The notes: a model not told the origin generated them from the sequence alone. 64,000 nt of DNA from an uncultured Prevotellaceae bacterium (GCA_902776475.1 CACYQD010000002.1:62001-126000), one strand, 5' to 3'. Numbered from the stretch's first letter, positions 53,433 through 62,371 are shown. Numbers and translations: made by a program.

Positions 53433-56198
53433 TTAATGAGCTTCGAGCCAGTTACTCCCCCACCCTGCGTCAGCCACGAGGGGAACTTTCAGTTGATATG
53501 CATTTTCCATCTCTTGGAGGACGATGCGCTCCACGGTTTCTTTTTCCTCTGGAAAGACACTGAAATTGAGTTCGTCGTGTACTTGAAGGATCATTTTGGA
53601 TTTCAGGTTTTCTGCTTTAAACCGTTCAAAGATGCGGATCATGGCCACTTTGATGATGTCTGCTGCTGATCCTTGTATCGGTGCATTGATGGCATTGCGC
53701 TCTGCAAATCCCCTGACGGTGGCATTCCGGCTGTTGATGTCAGGCAGATATCTTCTGCGTTTGAAGAATGTCTCCACATACCCTTTTTCGCGAGCCACCT
53801 CTTTGCAGGCTTCCATGTAGGATTTCACTTTTGGGAACGATTCGAAATAGCCATCGATGAGTTGACGGGCTTCAGCGCGCTCGATTTCCAGTCTTTCAGC
53901 CAGACCGAATACGGTGATGCCATAGATGATGCCGAAATTGGCTCTTTTGGCCTTTCGCCGCTGGTCGCTGGTCACATCTTCTATCTTTTCCTTATAGATA
54001 TTGGCAGCTGTGGCGGCATGGATATCATGCCCTTCTTTGAAGGCTTGAATCATATTCTCATCGTCGCTGAGATGAGCCATGACCCTCAGTTCTATCTGAC
54101 TGTAGTCAGCGGAGAAGAAGAGACATCCATCTTCCGGAATGAAGGCTTTACGGATTTCCTTTCCGTCCTCCCCTCTTACGGGGATGTTTTGCAGATTGGG
54201 ATCACTTGATGACAGTCTGCCAGTGGCCGTCACAGTTTGGTTGAAAGAAGTATGGATATGTCCGGTTTTGGGATTGATGAGTTCGGGAAGGTTGTCAATA
54301 TAGGTACTGAGGAGTTTTTTCAAACCCCTGAATTGAAGAATTTTTTCAACAATCTCATGTTTACCTCTGAGGGTTTGCAGTACTTCCTCCGAGGTAACAT
54401 ATTGTCCGGTTTTGGTCTTTTTTGGCTTTTCGATGATTTTCATTTTATCGAAAAGGATGTCGCCGACCTGTTTTGGAGAAGAGATATTGAATTGTTCTCC
54501 AGCGAGTGAGTATATTTGCTCTTCGATCTCATTCAGGCGCTGCGTGAAGGTGCGTGAGGTCTCAGCCAGCGACTCTGTATCGATGCGCACGCCGTTGCGC
54601 TCCATCTCGGCCAGTACTCTGACGAGTGGCATTTCGATGTCATGGAAAAGCTGTCTTGCCCCCACCTCATCGAGTTTGGGATCCAGGATGTTTTTCAGTT
54701 TGAGGGTGACGTCGGCATCCTCAGCTGCATATTCATACACTTCTGCAGGTTTCAGATCGCGCATGCTTTTTTGGTTTTTGCCTCGGGGTCCGATGAGTTC
54801 ATCAATATGGATGGTTTTGTAATTGAGATAGGCTTCGGCCATGAAATCCATGTTGTGTCTCAATTCGGGTTGAATGAGATAGTGAGCGATCATGGTGTCC
54901 CACAATTCACCTTTGAGTTCGATGCCGTAGTTGGCGAGTACTTGGAGGTCGTATTTGATGTTTTGTCCGATTTTAGTGATTTTCGGATTTTCGTAGAGCG
55001 GTCTGAAGATTTCGATGATTTTTTGCGTTTCTTCCCTTTTTGGAGACAGAGGAACATAAAACGCCTGATTTTCCTTGACGGAGAAGCTGATTCCCACCAG
55101 TTCTGCCTCAATGGGAGAAGTAGAAGTCGTTTCCGTGTCTAAACTCAAAAAATCGAATGTCAATAAAAAATCACATAATTTTTGGATATCTTCTTCTTTT
55201 TCAATGAGTTGATAATCGTGAGGTATGGTTTTTAAGCTCTCAAAACTCGATTTTTTGTCGGCTTCCGTATCCTCGGACGGAAAATCTCCGAATAAATCGA
55301 GTTGATAAGCAGGCTTTTTAACATTTTTTTGGGTTTGTCCCAAAAATTTTTCCGTCAGGCTTTTGAACTCCAATTCGGTAAAGATTTCCTTGAGTTGCTT
55401 TTCATCGGGTTGGGTGTAGAGCAGTTCATCGAGATGGAGTGTGACAGGCACGTCGGTTTTGATGGTTGCGAGGAAGTGTGACATCTTGATGTCCTCGACA
55501 TGTTCTTCCACTTTTTTCTTTAGAGCCCCTTTCAGTTGATCAGTATGATTGAGCAGGTTGTTGACCGAACCGAATTCAGCGATCAGTTTGACGGCGGTCT
55601 TCTCCCCCACCCCAGGACATCCTGGGAAATTGTCGGCGGAGTCACCCATCAGGGCGAGCAGTTCCACCACCTGTTCTGGTGTGTCGATGCCGTATTTTCC
55701 TTTGATCTCATTCGTTCCGAGGATTTCATATCCTCCTCCGTGTCTTGGCCGGTACATCAGCACATTGTCACGAATCAATTGACCATAGTCTTTATCAGGT
55801 GTCAACATATAGGTCATCACGTTCTCGCGTGAAGCCTGCATGGCCAGGGTTCCGATGATATCATCAGCTTCATAGCCATCTACGAGCAGAACGGGAATAC
55901 GGAGGGCTTTGAGGATATTCTTGATGATAGGTACGGCAAGAAGGATATCCTCAGGTGTTTTCTCCCGTTGTGCTTTATATTCTGGAAAAGCCTCGCTTCT
56001 GAATGTAGGTCCGTGAGGATCGAAGGCCACGCCGATATATTTGGGTTTTTCCTTGTTGAGAATCTCATGCAATGTGTTGCAGAACCCTAAGATGGCTGAG
56101 GTATTCAACCCTTTTGAATTGATTCTTGGATTCTTGATGAAGGCATAATATGACCTATAGATCAAGGCGTAGGCATCAATGAGAAACAGTTTTTCCAT
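53433..56198 (-). CDS. polA: DNA polymerase I
   Basis: A 921-residue polymerase for Okazaki fragment maturation and repair. The N-terminal 5' nuclease (about 1-290) shows LIDAYALIYRSYYAF and GYEADDIIGTLA; the 3'-5' exonuclease (about 340-510) retains the metal-binding DTETTS motif, so proofreading is likely intact; the polymerase domain has motif A DYSQIELRVMAHLS, motif B RRKAKRANFGIIYG and motif C VHDELNFSV. Minus strand, preceded by A+T-rich DNA shared with the diverging polyprenyl synthase gene. Confidence 0.97.
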   Translation of the reverse strand: MEKLFLIDAYALIYRSYYAFIKNPRINSKGLNTSAILGFCNTLHEILNKEKPKYIGVAFDPHGPTFRSEAFPEYKAQREKTPEDILLAVPIIKNILKALRIPVLLVDGYEADDIIGTLAMQASRENVMTYMLTPDKDYGQLIRDNVLMYRPRHGGGYEILGTNEIKGKYGIDTPEQVVELLALMGDSADNFPGCPGVGEKTAVKLIAEFGSVNNLLNHTDQLKGALKKKVEEHVEDIKMSHFLATIKTDVPVTLHLDELLYTQPDEKQLKEIFTELEFKSLTEKFLGQTQKNVKKPAYQLDLFGDFPSEDTEADKKSSFESLKTIPHDYQLIEKEEDIQKLCDFLLTFDFLSLDTETTSTSPIEAELVGISFSVKENQAFYVPLSPKREETQKIIEIFRPLYENPKITKIGQNIKYDLQVLANYGIELKGELWDTMIAHYLIQPELRHNMDFMAEAYLNYKTIHIDELIGPRGKNQKSMRDLKPAEVYEYAAEDADVTLKLKNILDPKLDEVGARQLFHDIEMPLVRVLAEMERNGVRIDTESLAETSRTFTQRLNEIEEQIYSLAGEQFNISSPKQVGDILFDKMKIIEKPKKTKTGQYVTSEEVLQTLRGKHEIVEKILQFRGLKKLLSTYIDNLPELINPKTGHIHTSFNQTVTATGRLSSSDPNLQNIPVRGEDGKEIRKAFIPEDGCLFFSADYSQIELRVMAHLSDDENMIQAFKEGHDIHAATAANIYKEKIEDVTSDQRRKAKRANFGIIYGITVFGLAERLEIERAEARQLIDGYFESFPKVKSYMEACKEVAREKGYVETFFKRRRYLPDINSRNATVRGFAERNAINAPIQGSAADIIKVAMIRIFERFKAENLKSKMILQVHDELNFSVFPEEKETVERIVLQEMENAYQLKVPLVADAGWGSNWLEAH

Positions 56199-56303
56199 AA
56201 ATAATAGTTATAATAGTCTTTTTGGATGTCGTCTGGCTTGTTGGAGACTCATCACGTCATAGGTGAGACAACAACATTTTTCTGTGTAAAAGTACGAATT
56301 ATT

Positions 56304-56335
56304 TTTGATTATTACGAGATAAAAGCGTAATTTTG
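56304..56335 (+). promoter_or_regulatory. Promoter of the polyprenyl synthase gene
   Basis: TTTG (56304-56307), 20-base spacer, TAATTTTG (56328-56335), 17 bases before the ATG at 56353; a full consensus match. Confidence 0.8.
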
Positions 56336-56352
56336 TATCAAAATTCTTTGCA

Positions 56353-57330
56353 ATGGATTATCTATCACTGATTAAGAAACCTATCGATCATGATTTGTCG
56401 GACTTCATTAGGTTGTTTGACGAGTCATTATCACATACTGATGGGCTGCTTTCTGATACCTTGCAACACATCCGTAAGCGAGGCGGTAAGCGTATGCGAC
56501 CAATATTGACCCTGTTGGTGGCAAAAAACTATGGTGAGGTAAACTCTACGACTCAGCAAGCAGCATTGGGCTTGGAGTTATTGCATACAGCCAGTTTGGT
56601 GCATGACGATGTGGTGGATGAGAGTACGGAACGCAGAGGACAGCCTTCGGTGAATGCCTCATTCAACAATAAAGTCGCTGTGTTGGTGGGAGATTATATC
56701 CTTTCTACCGCTCTTTATCATGTTTCTCTGACTTCAAATGACGAGATTATCACCAGTTTGGCTCAACTGGGCCGCACACTTTCAAGTGGTGAGTTGCTTC
56801 AGATGAACAATTTCAGAGAACAAGGCATTTCTGAGGAGGTTTATTATGAAGTGATCAGTAAAAAGACTGCCTCTTTGTTTGCTACCTGTGCCCAGAACGG
56901 TGCCTTATCCGTTGGTGCTTCGGCCGATGAAGTGAATGCAGCCCGTGATTTTGGTCATGCCATCGGTATGATTTTCCAAATCAGAGATGACATTTTTGAT
57001 TATTTTGATTCCAAAGAGATCGGCAAACCAACCGGCAATGATATGGCAGAGGGAAAATTGACCCTTCCGATTATCTATGCATTGAAGAATTATGGTTATG
57101 ATTCGATGTTGAATCTTGCCCGGAAGGTCAAAAACGGCAGTATTAACCATGATGAAATTGCCGTTTTGGTGGATTTTGCCAAGGAACGTGGTGGTATCGA
57201 CTATGCTGAGCAGAAAATGAATGAATTTAGTGAGAAAGCTCAACAGTATATTGATTTTCACGTGAAACAATCGGAAGTTCGTGAAGCCCTTTCCAATTAT
57301 CTCTCATTTGTGGCTTTAAGGGATAAATAA
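56353..57330 (+). CDS. Trans-polyprenyl diphosphate synthase
   Basis: A 325-residue isoprenyl chain-elongating enzyme, probably making the side chain of menaquinone. The first aspartate-rich motif is LVHDDVVDES (about residues 81-90) and the second is IRDDIFDYFD (about 209-218), both intact; the RGGKRMRPILTLL segment at about 43-55 is the substrate-binding signature. Product chain length cannot be read reliably; octaprenyl or longer is typical of this group. It uses the precursors supplied by the MEP pathway enzyme IspG. Contains within its 3' end a parS-like sequence (57254-57269). Confidence 0.93.
   Translation: MDYLSLIKKPIDHDLSDFIRLFDESLSHTDGLLSDTLQHIRKRGGKRMRPILTLLVAKNYGEVNSTTQQAALGLELLHTASLVHDDVVDESTERRGQPSVNASFNNKVAVLVGDYILSTALYHVSLTSNDEIITSLAQLGRTLSSGELLQMNNFREQGISEEVYYEVISKKTASLFATCAQNGALSVGASADEVNAARDFGHAIGMIFQIRDDIFDYFDSKEIGKPTGNDMAEGKLTLPIIYALKNYGYDSMLNLARKVKNGSINHDEIAVLVDFAKERGGIDYAEQKMNEFSEKAQQYIDFHVKQSEVREALSNYLSFVALRDK
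57254..57269. other. parS-like site (14 of 16) inside the polyprenyl synthase gene
   Basis: ATTTTCACGTGAAACA compared with the consensus TGTTTCACGTGAAACA: mismatches only at the first two positions. It lies in codons for DFHVKQ. Together with 61391 and 62322 it forms a cluster to the right of the putative origin. Confidence 0.4.
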
Positions 57331-57430
57331 GTAATTTCCTTCGGATTTTTGCTTATTACTATGATGTAATTTCCCTCGGATTTTGCTTTTAGCTATGATG
57401 TAATTTCCCTCGAATTTTTACTTTTAGCTA
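57331..57430. repeat. Three tandem 34-35 bp repeats downstream of the polyprenyl synthase gene
   Basis: Units starting GTAATTTCC at 57331, 57366 and 57400, each continuing CTCGGATTTTTGCTT... with slight variation. The first begins at the gene's stop codon. Confidence 0.75.
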
Positions 57431-57438
57431 TTCAATAA

Positions 57439-57520
57439 ATCGGGATTGCAAATCATCATGGATGAACGATGCTTTGTTGCATCTGGATAAAATCCTTTCA
57501 TCCGTATTTGCAATCCCGAT
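57439..57520. terminator. Long hairpin between convergent genes
   Basis: Arms ATCGGGATTGCAAAT (57439-57453) and its complement (57506-57520) are perfect over 15 bp, enclosing 52 bases with an inner GGATGAA/TTCATCC pairing. Placed between the polyprenyl synthase (+) and deoC (-) genes, it can serve as a bidirectional terminator; a MITE-like origin is also possible. Confidence 0.55.
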
Positions 57521-57586
57521 TGTTTATTGGGCTTCATTCAGGTCAGTAAGATTGCTTCAAATGAAGTATTCTTACTATACGATACC

Positions 57587-58501
57587 TTAGAAGAATTTGG
57601 TTTCCTGTCCGGTGACTTCACTCAGGAGCATATTAGCCAGGCGGCTTGTTCCCAGTCTGAACCATTTATTGGTCAGCCATTTCTCACCCAAGATTTCCTT
57701 GACAATCGTATAATAGATGAGGGCATCATTGACGGTATTGAGGCCACCAGCCGGCTTGAAACCGATTTGAATGCCTGTTTCATCATAATATTCCTTGATG
57801 GCCTGGCACATGACATAGGCAGCTTCTGGAGTGGCGGCAGGACTGAGTTTTCCGGTTGATGTCTTGATATAGTCAGCTCCGGCATACATGGAAAGGATAG
57901 ACGCTTTTTTGATGTTGGAAGCTGTTTTGAGACATCCAGTTTCCAGGATTACCTTCATGGCTTTATCGCCACAGGCTTGTTTGAGTTCGCTGATGTCATC
58001 GCAGACGCCTTCATAGTCTCCGCACAGGAATTTACCAACGGGCATGACGATATCGATTTCGGTAGCACCGTCTTTGACAGCCAGGGCTGTTTCTGCCACT
58101 TTTACCTCAATGAGAGCCTGTGATGAGGGGAAACTGCCCGATACGCAAGCTATCTCCACGCCTTCCACATCGAGGGTGTTGCTGACGACGCTGGCGAAGC
58201 AAGGATAGACGCAGATGGTAGCCACATGGGGTAGGAGAGGGTAAGCTTCGTCGAATTGGTTGACTTTTTCGGTGAAAGCCATGATGCTTTGATCAGAATC
58301 GGTGGTACTGAGTGAGGTGAGTTCCACACTTCCCATGAGAAATTTTTTGATCTCGAGGGTGTCGTTTTCAGGCACTTTTTCTGAGATGATGCGTTTTACT
58401 TCCTCTTCGACGGTTTTGTCATCGAGTTGGGTGTTGTACTTGGCCAGTACTTCTTCGTATTTGCTCTTTGGAAGAGCGGGGTCTTTTTTGATTTCCATCA
58501 T
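57587..58501 (-). CDS. deoC: Deoxyribose-phosphate aldolase
   Basis: Class I aldolase splitting 2-deoxyribose 5-phosphate to glyceraldehyde 3-phosphate and acetaldehyde in nucleoside catabolism. About 304 residues with the N-terminal extension typical of the longer DeoC group. Catalytic features are visible: the Schiff-base lysine in ADYIKTSTGK, the proton-relay lysine in GFKPAGGLNT, and VCVYP-like TICVYPCF at about 105. Two adjacent methionines (58501, 58498) begin MMEIKKDPALPKSK; an alternative ATG at 58525 would add MFNQNNKK. Confidence 0.94.
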   Translation of the reverse strand: MMEIKKDPALPKSKYEEVLAKYNTQLDDKTVEEEVKRIISEKVPENDTLEIKKFLMGSVELTSLSTTDSDQSIMAFTEKVNQFDEAYPLLPHVATICVYPCFASVVSNTLDVEGVEIACVSGSFPSSQALIEVKVAETALAVKDGATEIDIVMPVGKFLCGDYEGVCDDISELKQACGDKAMKVILETGCLKTASNIKKASILSMYAGADYIKTSTGKLSPAATPEAAYVMCQAIKEYYDETGIQIGFKPAGGLNTVNDALIYYTIVKEILGEKWLTNKWFRLGTSRLANMLLSEVTGQETKFF

Positions 58502-58534
58502 TTTTTTATTATTTTGGTTAAACATTTTTTGAGG

Positions 58535-58640
58535 ATTTTTTAATGAAAGGTCTTTAAGGTCTTTAAGGTCGATTAAGGTCTTTAAGGTCTTTAAGGTCGG
58601 TTAAGGTGCTTAAGGTCTTTAAGGTCGGTTAAGGATATTA
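58535..58640. repeat. AAGGTC short tandem repeats
   Basis: String of about ten AAGGT(C) words in TTAAGGTCTT and TTAAGGTCGG contexts, spaced mostly 10 bases apart, upstream of deoC and after MazG. The same words occur at 61413-61455 and 61701-61712. Confidence 0.8.
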
Positions 58641-58691
58641 ATGATGTATTTGGTGTTGTGGGGAGGGGTGATGGTGTTTTTTTGGAGTATT

Positions 58692-59033
58692 TTATGTTTT
58701 GAGTTTGGGGTTTGCGATATGGCGAAGGCTGTCTCTATTGGTCTTTTTTTGCATGTTTTTGGTGAATTCTTCAGTCAGATTGACGCCTGTTTGGTTGGCT
58801 AAGCAGACCAGGACGAACAGGACGTCTGCCATTTCTTCGCCGAGGTTTTCTTTTTCACCTGCTTTGAAACTTTGGTCACCATATTTGCGGGCCATGACTC
58901 TGGCTAGTTCTCCCACTTCTTCGGTGAGACAGGCCATATTGGTCAGTTCTGAGAAATATCTGACTCCATATTCATGTATCCATTTGTCTACGATGCGTTG
59001 GATTTCTTTCAATGTAAGGTCTTGTGCGCTCAT
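58692..59033 (-). CDS. MazG-like nucleotide pyrophosphohydrolase
   Basis: A 113-residue all-alpha NTP pyrophosphohydrolase of the MazG superfamily. Metal-binding motif EEVGELAR (about residues 38-45) and EEMADVLFVLVCLAN (about 67-81) give the EExxE...ExxD pattern. Such enzymes cleave non-canonical dNTPs. Start is directly adjacent to the dtd stop, so the two are coupled. Confidence 0.92.
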   Translation of the reverse strand: MSAQDLTLKEIQRIVDKWIHEYGVRYFSELTNMACLTEEVGELARVMARKYGDQSFKAGEKENLGEEMADVLFVLVCLANQTGVNLTEEFTKNMQKKTNRDSLRHIANPKLKT

Positions 59034-59486
59034 TTATTCTTTGTTTTTGCTGTCCATACAGATGGTGACCGGTCCATCGTTCAGAAGTTCTACTTTCATG
59101 TCAGCACCGAAATCGCCTGTGGCTATATTTTTGCCCAATGCTGTTTTGAGATGGCTGCAAAATTCGAGGTAGAGTGGGGTAGCGATGTCCGGTTTGGCTG
59201 CTTTGATCCATGAGGGTCTGTTTCCTTTTTTATAAGAGGCATAGAGTGTGAACTGGCTTATAACCATGATTTCCCCATTGATTTCGAGGATACTTTTGTT
59301 CATCACACTGTTTTCGTCATCGAAGATTCTTAGATTGATGATTTTTTTCACCAACCAGTCGATGTCTTCAGCGTTGTCTTCTTCGCATATACCCAATAAT
59401 ATCAGTAATCCGTATTGGATTTCTGCTTTTTTCTTGCCATTGATGGTCACAGAGGCTTTGCTCACGCGTTGTAGAACAGTTCTCAT
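59034..59486 (-). CDS. dtd: D-aminoacyl-tRNA deacylase
   Basis: A 150-residue editing enzyme removing D-amino acids from tRNA. The dimer-interface active-site motifs are SQFTLYA (about 77-83) and the C-terminal LLNDGPVTI, the cross-subunit GP motif (here DGPVT). Sits between uvrC and the MazG gene on the minus strand, 56 bases after uvrC. Confidence 0.96.
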   Translation of the reverse strand: MRTVLQRVSKASVTINGKKKAEIQYGLLILLGICEEDNAEDIDWLVKKIINLRIFDDENSVMNKSILEINGEIMVISQFTLYASYKKGNRPSWIKAAKPDIATPLYLEFCSHLKTALGKNIATGDFGADMKVELLNDGPVTICMDSKNKE

Positions 59487-59542
59487 GAGGTGTTTTTTCT
59501 GATTTCGATTTCAAAGATAGTATTTTTTTGTGAAATCTCCAA

Positions 59543-61381
59543 CTATTGGTCAGATTTGTGGAAATATTCATGTATCATTGAGGCTTTTGATGCCCCTATG
59601 ATTTCGGTGAGTTGTTCGAGAGATGCTTCTTTGATCTTTTTGACGGACTTCAGTTGTCGTATCAGGATATCTTTTGTCTTTGGTCCGATGCCTTTGATAT
59701 CATCCAATTCAGAATGCAAAGCATGTTTGCTTCGTTTTTCACGGTGGAAAGAGATAGCGAACCGATGAACTTCGTCTTGAATTTGAGTAAGGACATGAAA
59801 CAATTCGCTGTCTGTTTTCATGCCGATAACAACAGGAGGAAATCCGTAGAGCAGTTCGTTTGTGCGGTGGCGGTTATCCTTTGCCAGTCCGGCGATGGGG
59901 ATATCGAGGTGTAATTCATCTTCTACGATCTGTCTGACCACTTCCATTTGACCTTTTCCGCCGTCGGTGATGATGAGGTCGGGTAGGGGAGTGTCTTCTT
60001 CCATCATCCTACTGTATCTGCGTCTCACGACTTCTTTCATGGAGGCGTAATCATCCGGTCCGACCACACTTTTTATATTGTATTTCCGATAGTCTTTTTT
60101 GCTTGGTTTCATGCCTTTGAAGACCACGCATCCCGCCACAGCGTCTGTTCCACTGATATTGGAATTGTCGAAACATTCAATCTGATATGGTATTTTGGGC
60201 AGTTTGAGTGCTTCCTGCAGTTCTTTCATGAGTCGTGTCTGGCGCTGTTCGGGGTTGAGTTTCTCGGTTTGTTTGAGTCGATCGACCTTGTATTGTTTGC
60301 CATTCATTTCAGAGAGGTCGAGCAAATGTTTTTTGTCTCCTCGTTGTGGAATGGTGAAAGTTACTCCTTCAAGAGTCCATTCTATTTCTTGCGGAAGGAT
60401 GATTTCTTTGGCATCGCTATTGAAGCGTTTTCTGATTTCCGGGATGGCCAGCGCCAGCAATTCCTCGTCGCTTTCATCCAGTTTGCGTTTATATTCTATG
60501 GTGAAAGCCTGGTTGATACTTCCGTTGGTGACGTGCATATAATTGATGAAAGCCGATTTTTTGTGGTCATCATTGGTAATGCTGAACACATCGACGTTGT
60601 GGATCGTATGGCTGACGACTTCGCTTTTGGCGCAGTAGTTCTCAATCATTGCGATCTCTCGTTTGATCATTTCCGCTTCCTCGAATCTCAGTTGAGCAGC
60701 CAAAGACATCATTTCCTCTTGCAGTTGGAGGATGAGTTCGCGCGTGTTGCCTTTGAGGATTTGACGCGCCTTTTGAATGTTTTCTAGATATACTTCCTGG
60801 GATTGTCTTCCGACACAGGGAGCATCGCAGAGGTGAAGGTGGTATTTCAGGCATGTTTTGTATTTTCCTTCTCTGATCCGTTCGGCCGTCATGGGCATGT
60901 TGCAGGCTCTTGGCTTGAAGATTTTCCTGATGAGGTCGAGTACGGCGAACATAGGTCCTTGGTTGCTGTAGGGACCATAGTAGGTGCCTGTTTTGCGATT
61001 GATGTTGCGTGTTTTGAAGATGCGTGGAAAGGGTTCGCTGGTCACGCAGATGCTGGGGTATGTTTTTCCGTCTTTGAGGAGGACGTTGTATCGAGGTTTG
61101 TATTTTTTGATGAGGCTGTTTTCCAGGAGTAGGGCATCTTCCTCGCTGTTGACAACGGTGTAGGAGATGTCGTGGATTTTACTCACCAGTACCTTGGTTT
61201 TGAACCGGTCAACTTCTTTATGGAAATAAGAGGAGACACGCCGTTTGAGGTTCTTGGCTTTACCGACATAGATGATGGTGCCGTCAGCGTCCCAGAACTG
61301 GTAGCTGCCCGGTTGCTCAGGCATGTTGGCGACGATGTTTTTGAGTTTTTCGGTGAGTAGGTCCTTCTCCTTGCTTTTCAT
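59543..61381 (-). CDS. uvrC: Excinuclease ABC subunit C
   Basis: Nucleotide excision repair nuclease of 612 residues making both incisions. The N-terminal GIY-YIG domain starts at GSYQFWDADGTIIYVGKAKN (about 21-40) with the conserved arginine; the UVR motif binding UvrB is LAAQLRFEEAEMIKREI (about 209-225); the C-terminal endonuclease RNase H-like domain contains CFDNSNISGTDAVAGCVVF with the DGG (ITDGGKGQME) motif; tandem HhH follows (about 555-605, DDIKGIGPKTKDILI). The cluster order mnmG, apt, uvrC, dtd, MazG, deoC on the minus strand is what I recall for Bacteroidales. Confidence 0.97.
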   Translation of the reverse strand: MKSKEKDLLTEKLKNIVANMPEQPGSYQFWDADGTIIYVGKAKNLKRRVSSYFHKEVDRFKTKVLVSKIHDISYTVVNSEEDALLLENSLIKKYKPRYNVLLKDGKTYPSICVTSEPFPRIFKTRNINRKTGTYYGPYSNQGPMFAVLDLIRKIFKPRACNMPMTAERIREGKYKTCLKYHLHLCDAPCVGRQSQEVYLENIQKARQILKGNTRELILQLQEEMMSLAAQLRFEEAEMIKREIAMIENYCAKSEVVSHTIHNVDVFSITNDDHKKSAFINYMHVTNGSINQAFTIEYKRKLDESDEELLALAIPEIRKRFNSDAKEIILPQEIEWTLEGVTFTIPQRGDKKHLLDLSEMNGKQYKVDRLKQTEKLNPEQRQTRLMKELQEALKLPKIPYQIECFDNSNISGTDAVAGCVVFKGMKPSKKDYRKYNIKSVVGPDDYASMKEVVRRRYSRMMEEDTPLPDLIITDGGKGQMEVVRQIVEDELHLDIPIAGLAKDNRHRTNELLYGFPPVVIGMKTDSELFHVLTQIQDEVHRFAISFHREKRSKHALHSELDDIKGIGPKTKDILIRQLKSVKKIKEASLEQLTEIIGASKASMIHEYFHKSDQ

Positions 61382-61390
61382 GGGTGGGGG

Positions 61391-61406
61391 TGTTTCACGT
61401 GGAACT
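61391..61406. other. parS-like site upstream of uvrC
   Basis: TGTTTCACGTGGAACT: 14 of 16 match to TGTTTCACGTGAAACA; read on the other strand it is AGTTCCACGTGAAACA, 15 of 16 to the TGTTNCACGTGAAACA consensus with a single mismatch. Lies 931 bases from the perfect site. Confidence 0.6.
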
Positions 61407-61723
61407 TTTGGGTTAAGGTCTTAAGGTTGGTTAAGGTCTTTAAGGTCTTAAGGCCTTTCGAAAATGATGGGGGTTTTGTTTGTTCTTGGTGGATTTTGAA
61501 TTGGTTTTTTTGAGAGGGGTGGGGCTTGGGGTTGAGGGGTGGATTTTGGAGATTTTTGGAATTGGGTTTTGGGGATATGCGGAATTGGATTTTGGCGATT
61601 TTTGGAATTGAGGTTTGGAGGATTGAGGGTTCTGGGGGTGAATTTTGGATTGGGTATTTGCGAAGGGAGAGTTCTGGGGTATTCTGGATTTTGGAAATAG
61701 GTCTTAAGGCCTTTGGAAAATGA
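61407..61723. repeat. AAGGTC words and G/T-rich non-coding DNA upstream of uvrC
   Basis: AAGGTC words at about 61413-61455 are followed by some 240 bases that are strikingly G and T rich on the plus strand, with recurring TTTTTGGAATTG and TTTTGGGGAT-type words. No plausible gene: the open frames here have compositions unlike the neighbours. Confidence 0.6.
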
Positions 61724-61761
61724 TGTCAGATGGTGAGGAAAAAATGCCTCACCATCTGACA
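61724..61761 (-). terminator. Terminator of apt
   Basis: Perfect 15-bp stem (61724-61738 with 61747-61761; word GTCAGATGGTGAGG) around an 8-base loop, six bases beyond the apt stop on the minus strand. The T-rich ATCATTTTCC follows. Confidence 0.7.
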
Positions 61762-61767
61762 GCGTGG

Positions 61768-62298
61768 TTATACCTCCAGGAGGGTGGTGATTTCAATGGA
61801 GTCGCCGAAGGCCTCGCGTCCGTTGAGTCCCTCGTTGACGATTTCGATGAGGAAATTCATGTAGGTCTTTTTGGGGTGGAATTTGTTGACCAGGTTGAGT
61901 GCGGCCTTCATGGTTCCACCTGTGGCGAGGAGATCATCGTGGAGGAGGACGACGTCATTCTCGTCGATGGCGTCCTCATGGATTTCGATGGTGTCGATGC
62001 CATATTCCTTGGTGTAGGATTCTTGAACTGTTTTGGCGGGGAGCTTTCCCGGTTTGCGGCAGAGCACGATGCCTGCACCGAGTTTCACCGCAAGGGCAGA
62101 AGCCATGACGAATCCCCGGCTTTCTATGCCGACGATTTTTGTGATGCCTTTGTCTTTGTAGAGTTCATAGAGTTCGTCGAGCATGATCTTGACGCATTCC
62201 GGGTTCTTGAAGAGTGTTGTCACGTCTCTGAAGTTGATTCCCTTGACGGGGAAGTCAGGGATACTTCTCAGGTTGTCCAGTAAAAATTGGTTATTCAT
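61768..62298 (-). CDS. apt: Adenine phosphoribosyltransferase
   Basis: Purine salvage enzyme of 176 residues forming AMP from adenine and PRPP. The PRPP-binding loop is VVLLHDDLLATGGTMKAAL (about 117-135), with the usual DDLLATGGT core intact; N-terminal IPDFPVKGINFRDVTTLF is the family start. Lies downstream of mnmG on the same strand; a parS palindrome occupies the gap between them. Confidence 0.96.
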   Translation of the reverse strand: MNNQFLLDNLRSIPDFPVKGINFRDVTTLFKNPECVKIMLDELYELYKDKGITKIVGIESRGFVMASALAVKLGAGIVLCRKPGKLPAKTVQESYTKEYGIDTIEIHEDAIDENDVVLLHDDLLATGGTMKAALNLVNKFHPKKTYMNFLIEIVNEGLNGREAFGDSIEITTLLEV

Positions 62299-62321
62299 AT
62301 TGTGTTGTATTTAGTATGTTT

Positions 62322-62337
62322 TGTTTCACGTGAAACA
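62322..62337. other. parS centromere site (perfect palindrome)
   Basis: TGTTTCACGTGAAACA, a 16-bp perfect palindrome identical to the chromosomal ParB-binding consensus TGTTNCACGTGAAACA. It lies in the gap between mnmG and apt, about 14.7 kb from the putative oriC. Confidence 0.9.
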
Positions 62338-62371
62338 TGATTTTTATTTTACAATTTTAGAAGGAGACTTT

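Noticed and set aside
61526-61723. Small gene in the G/T-rich gap upstream of uvrC
   Set aside because: The frame encodes a Gly/Trp/Phe-rich repetitive peptide explained by base composition, with no upstream promoter.
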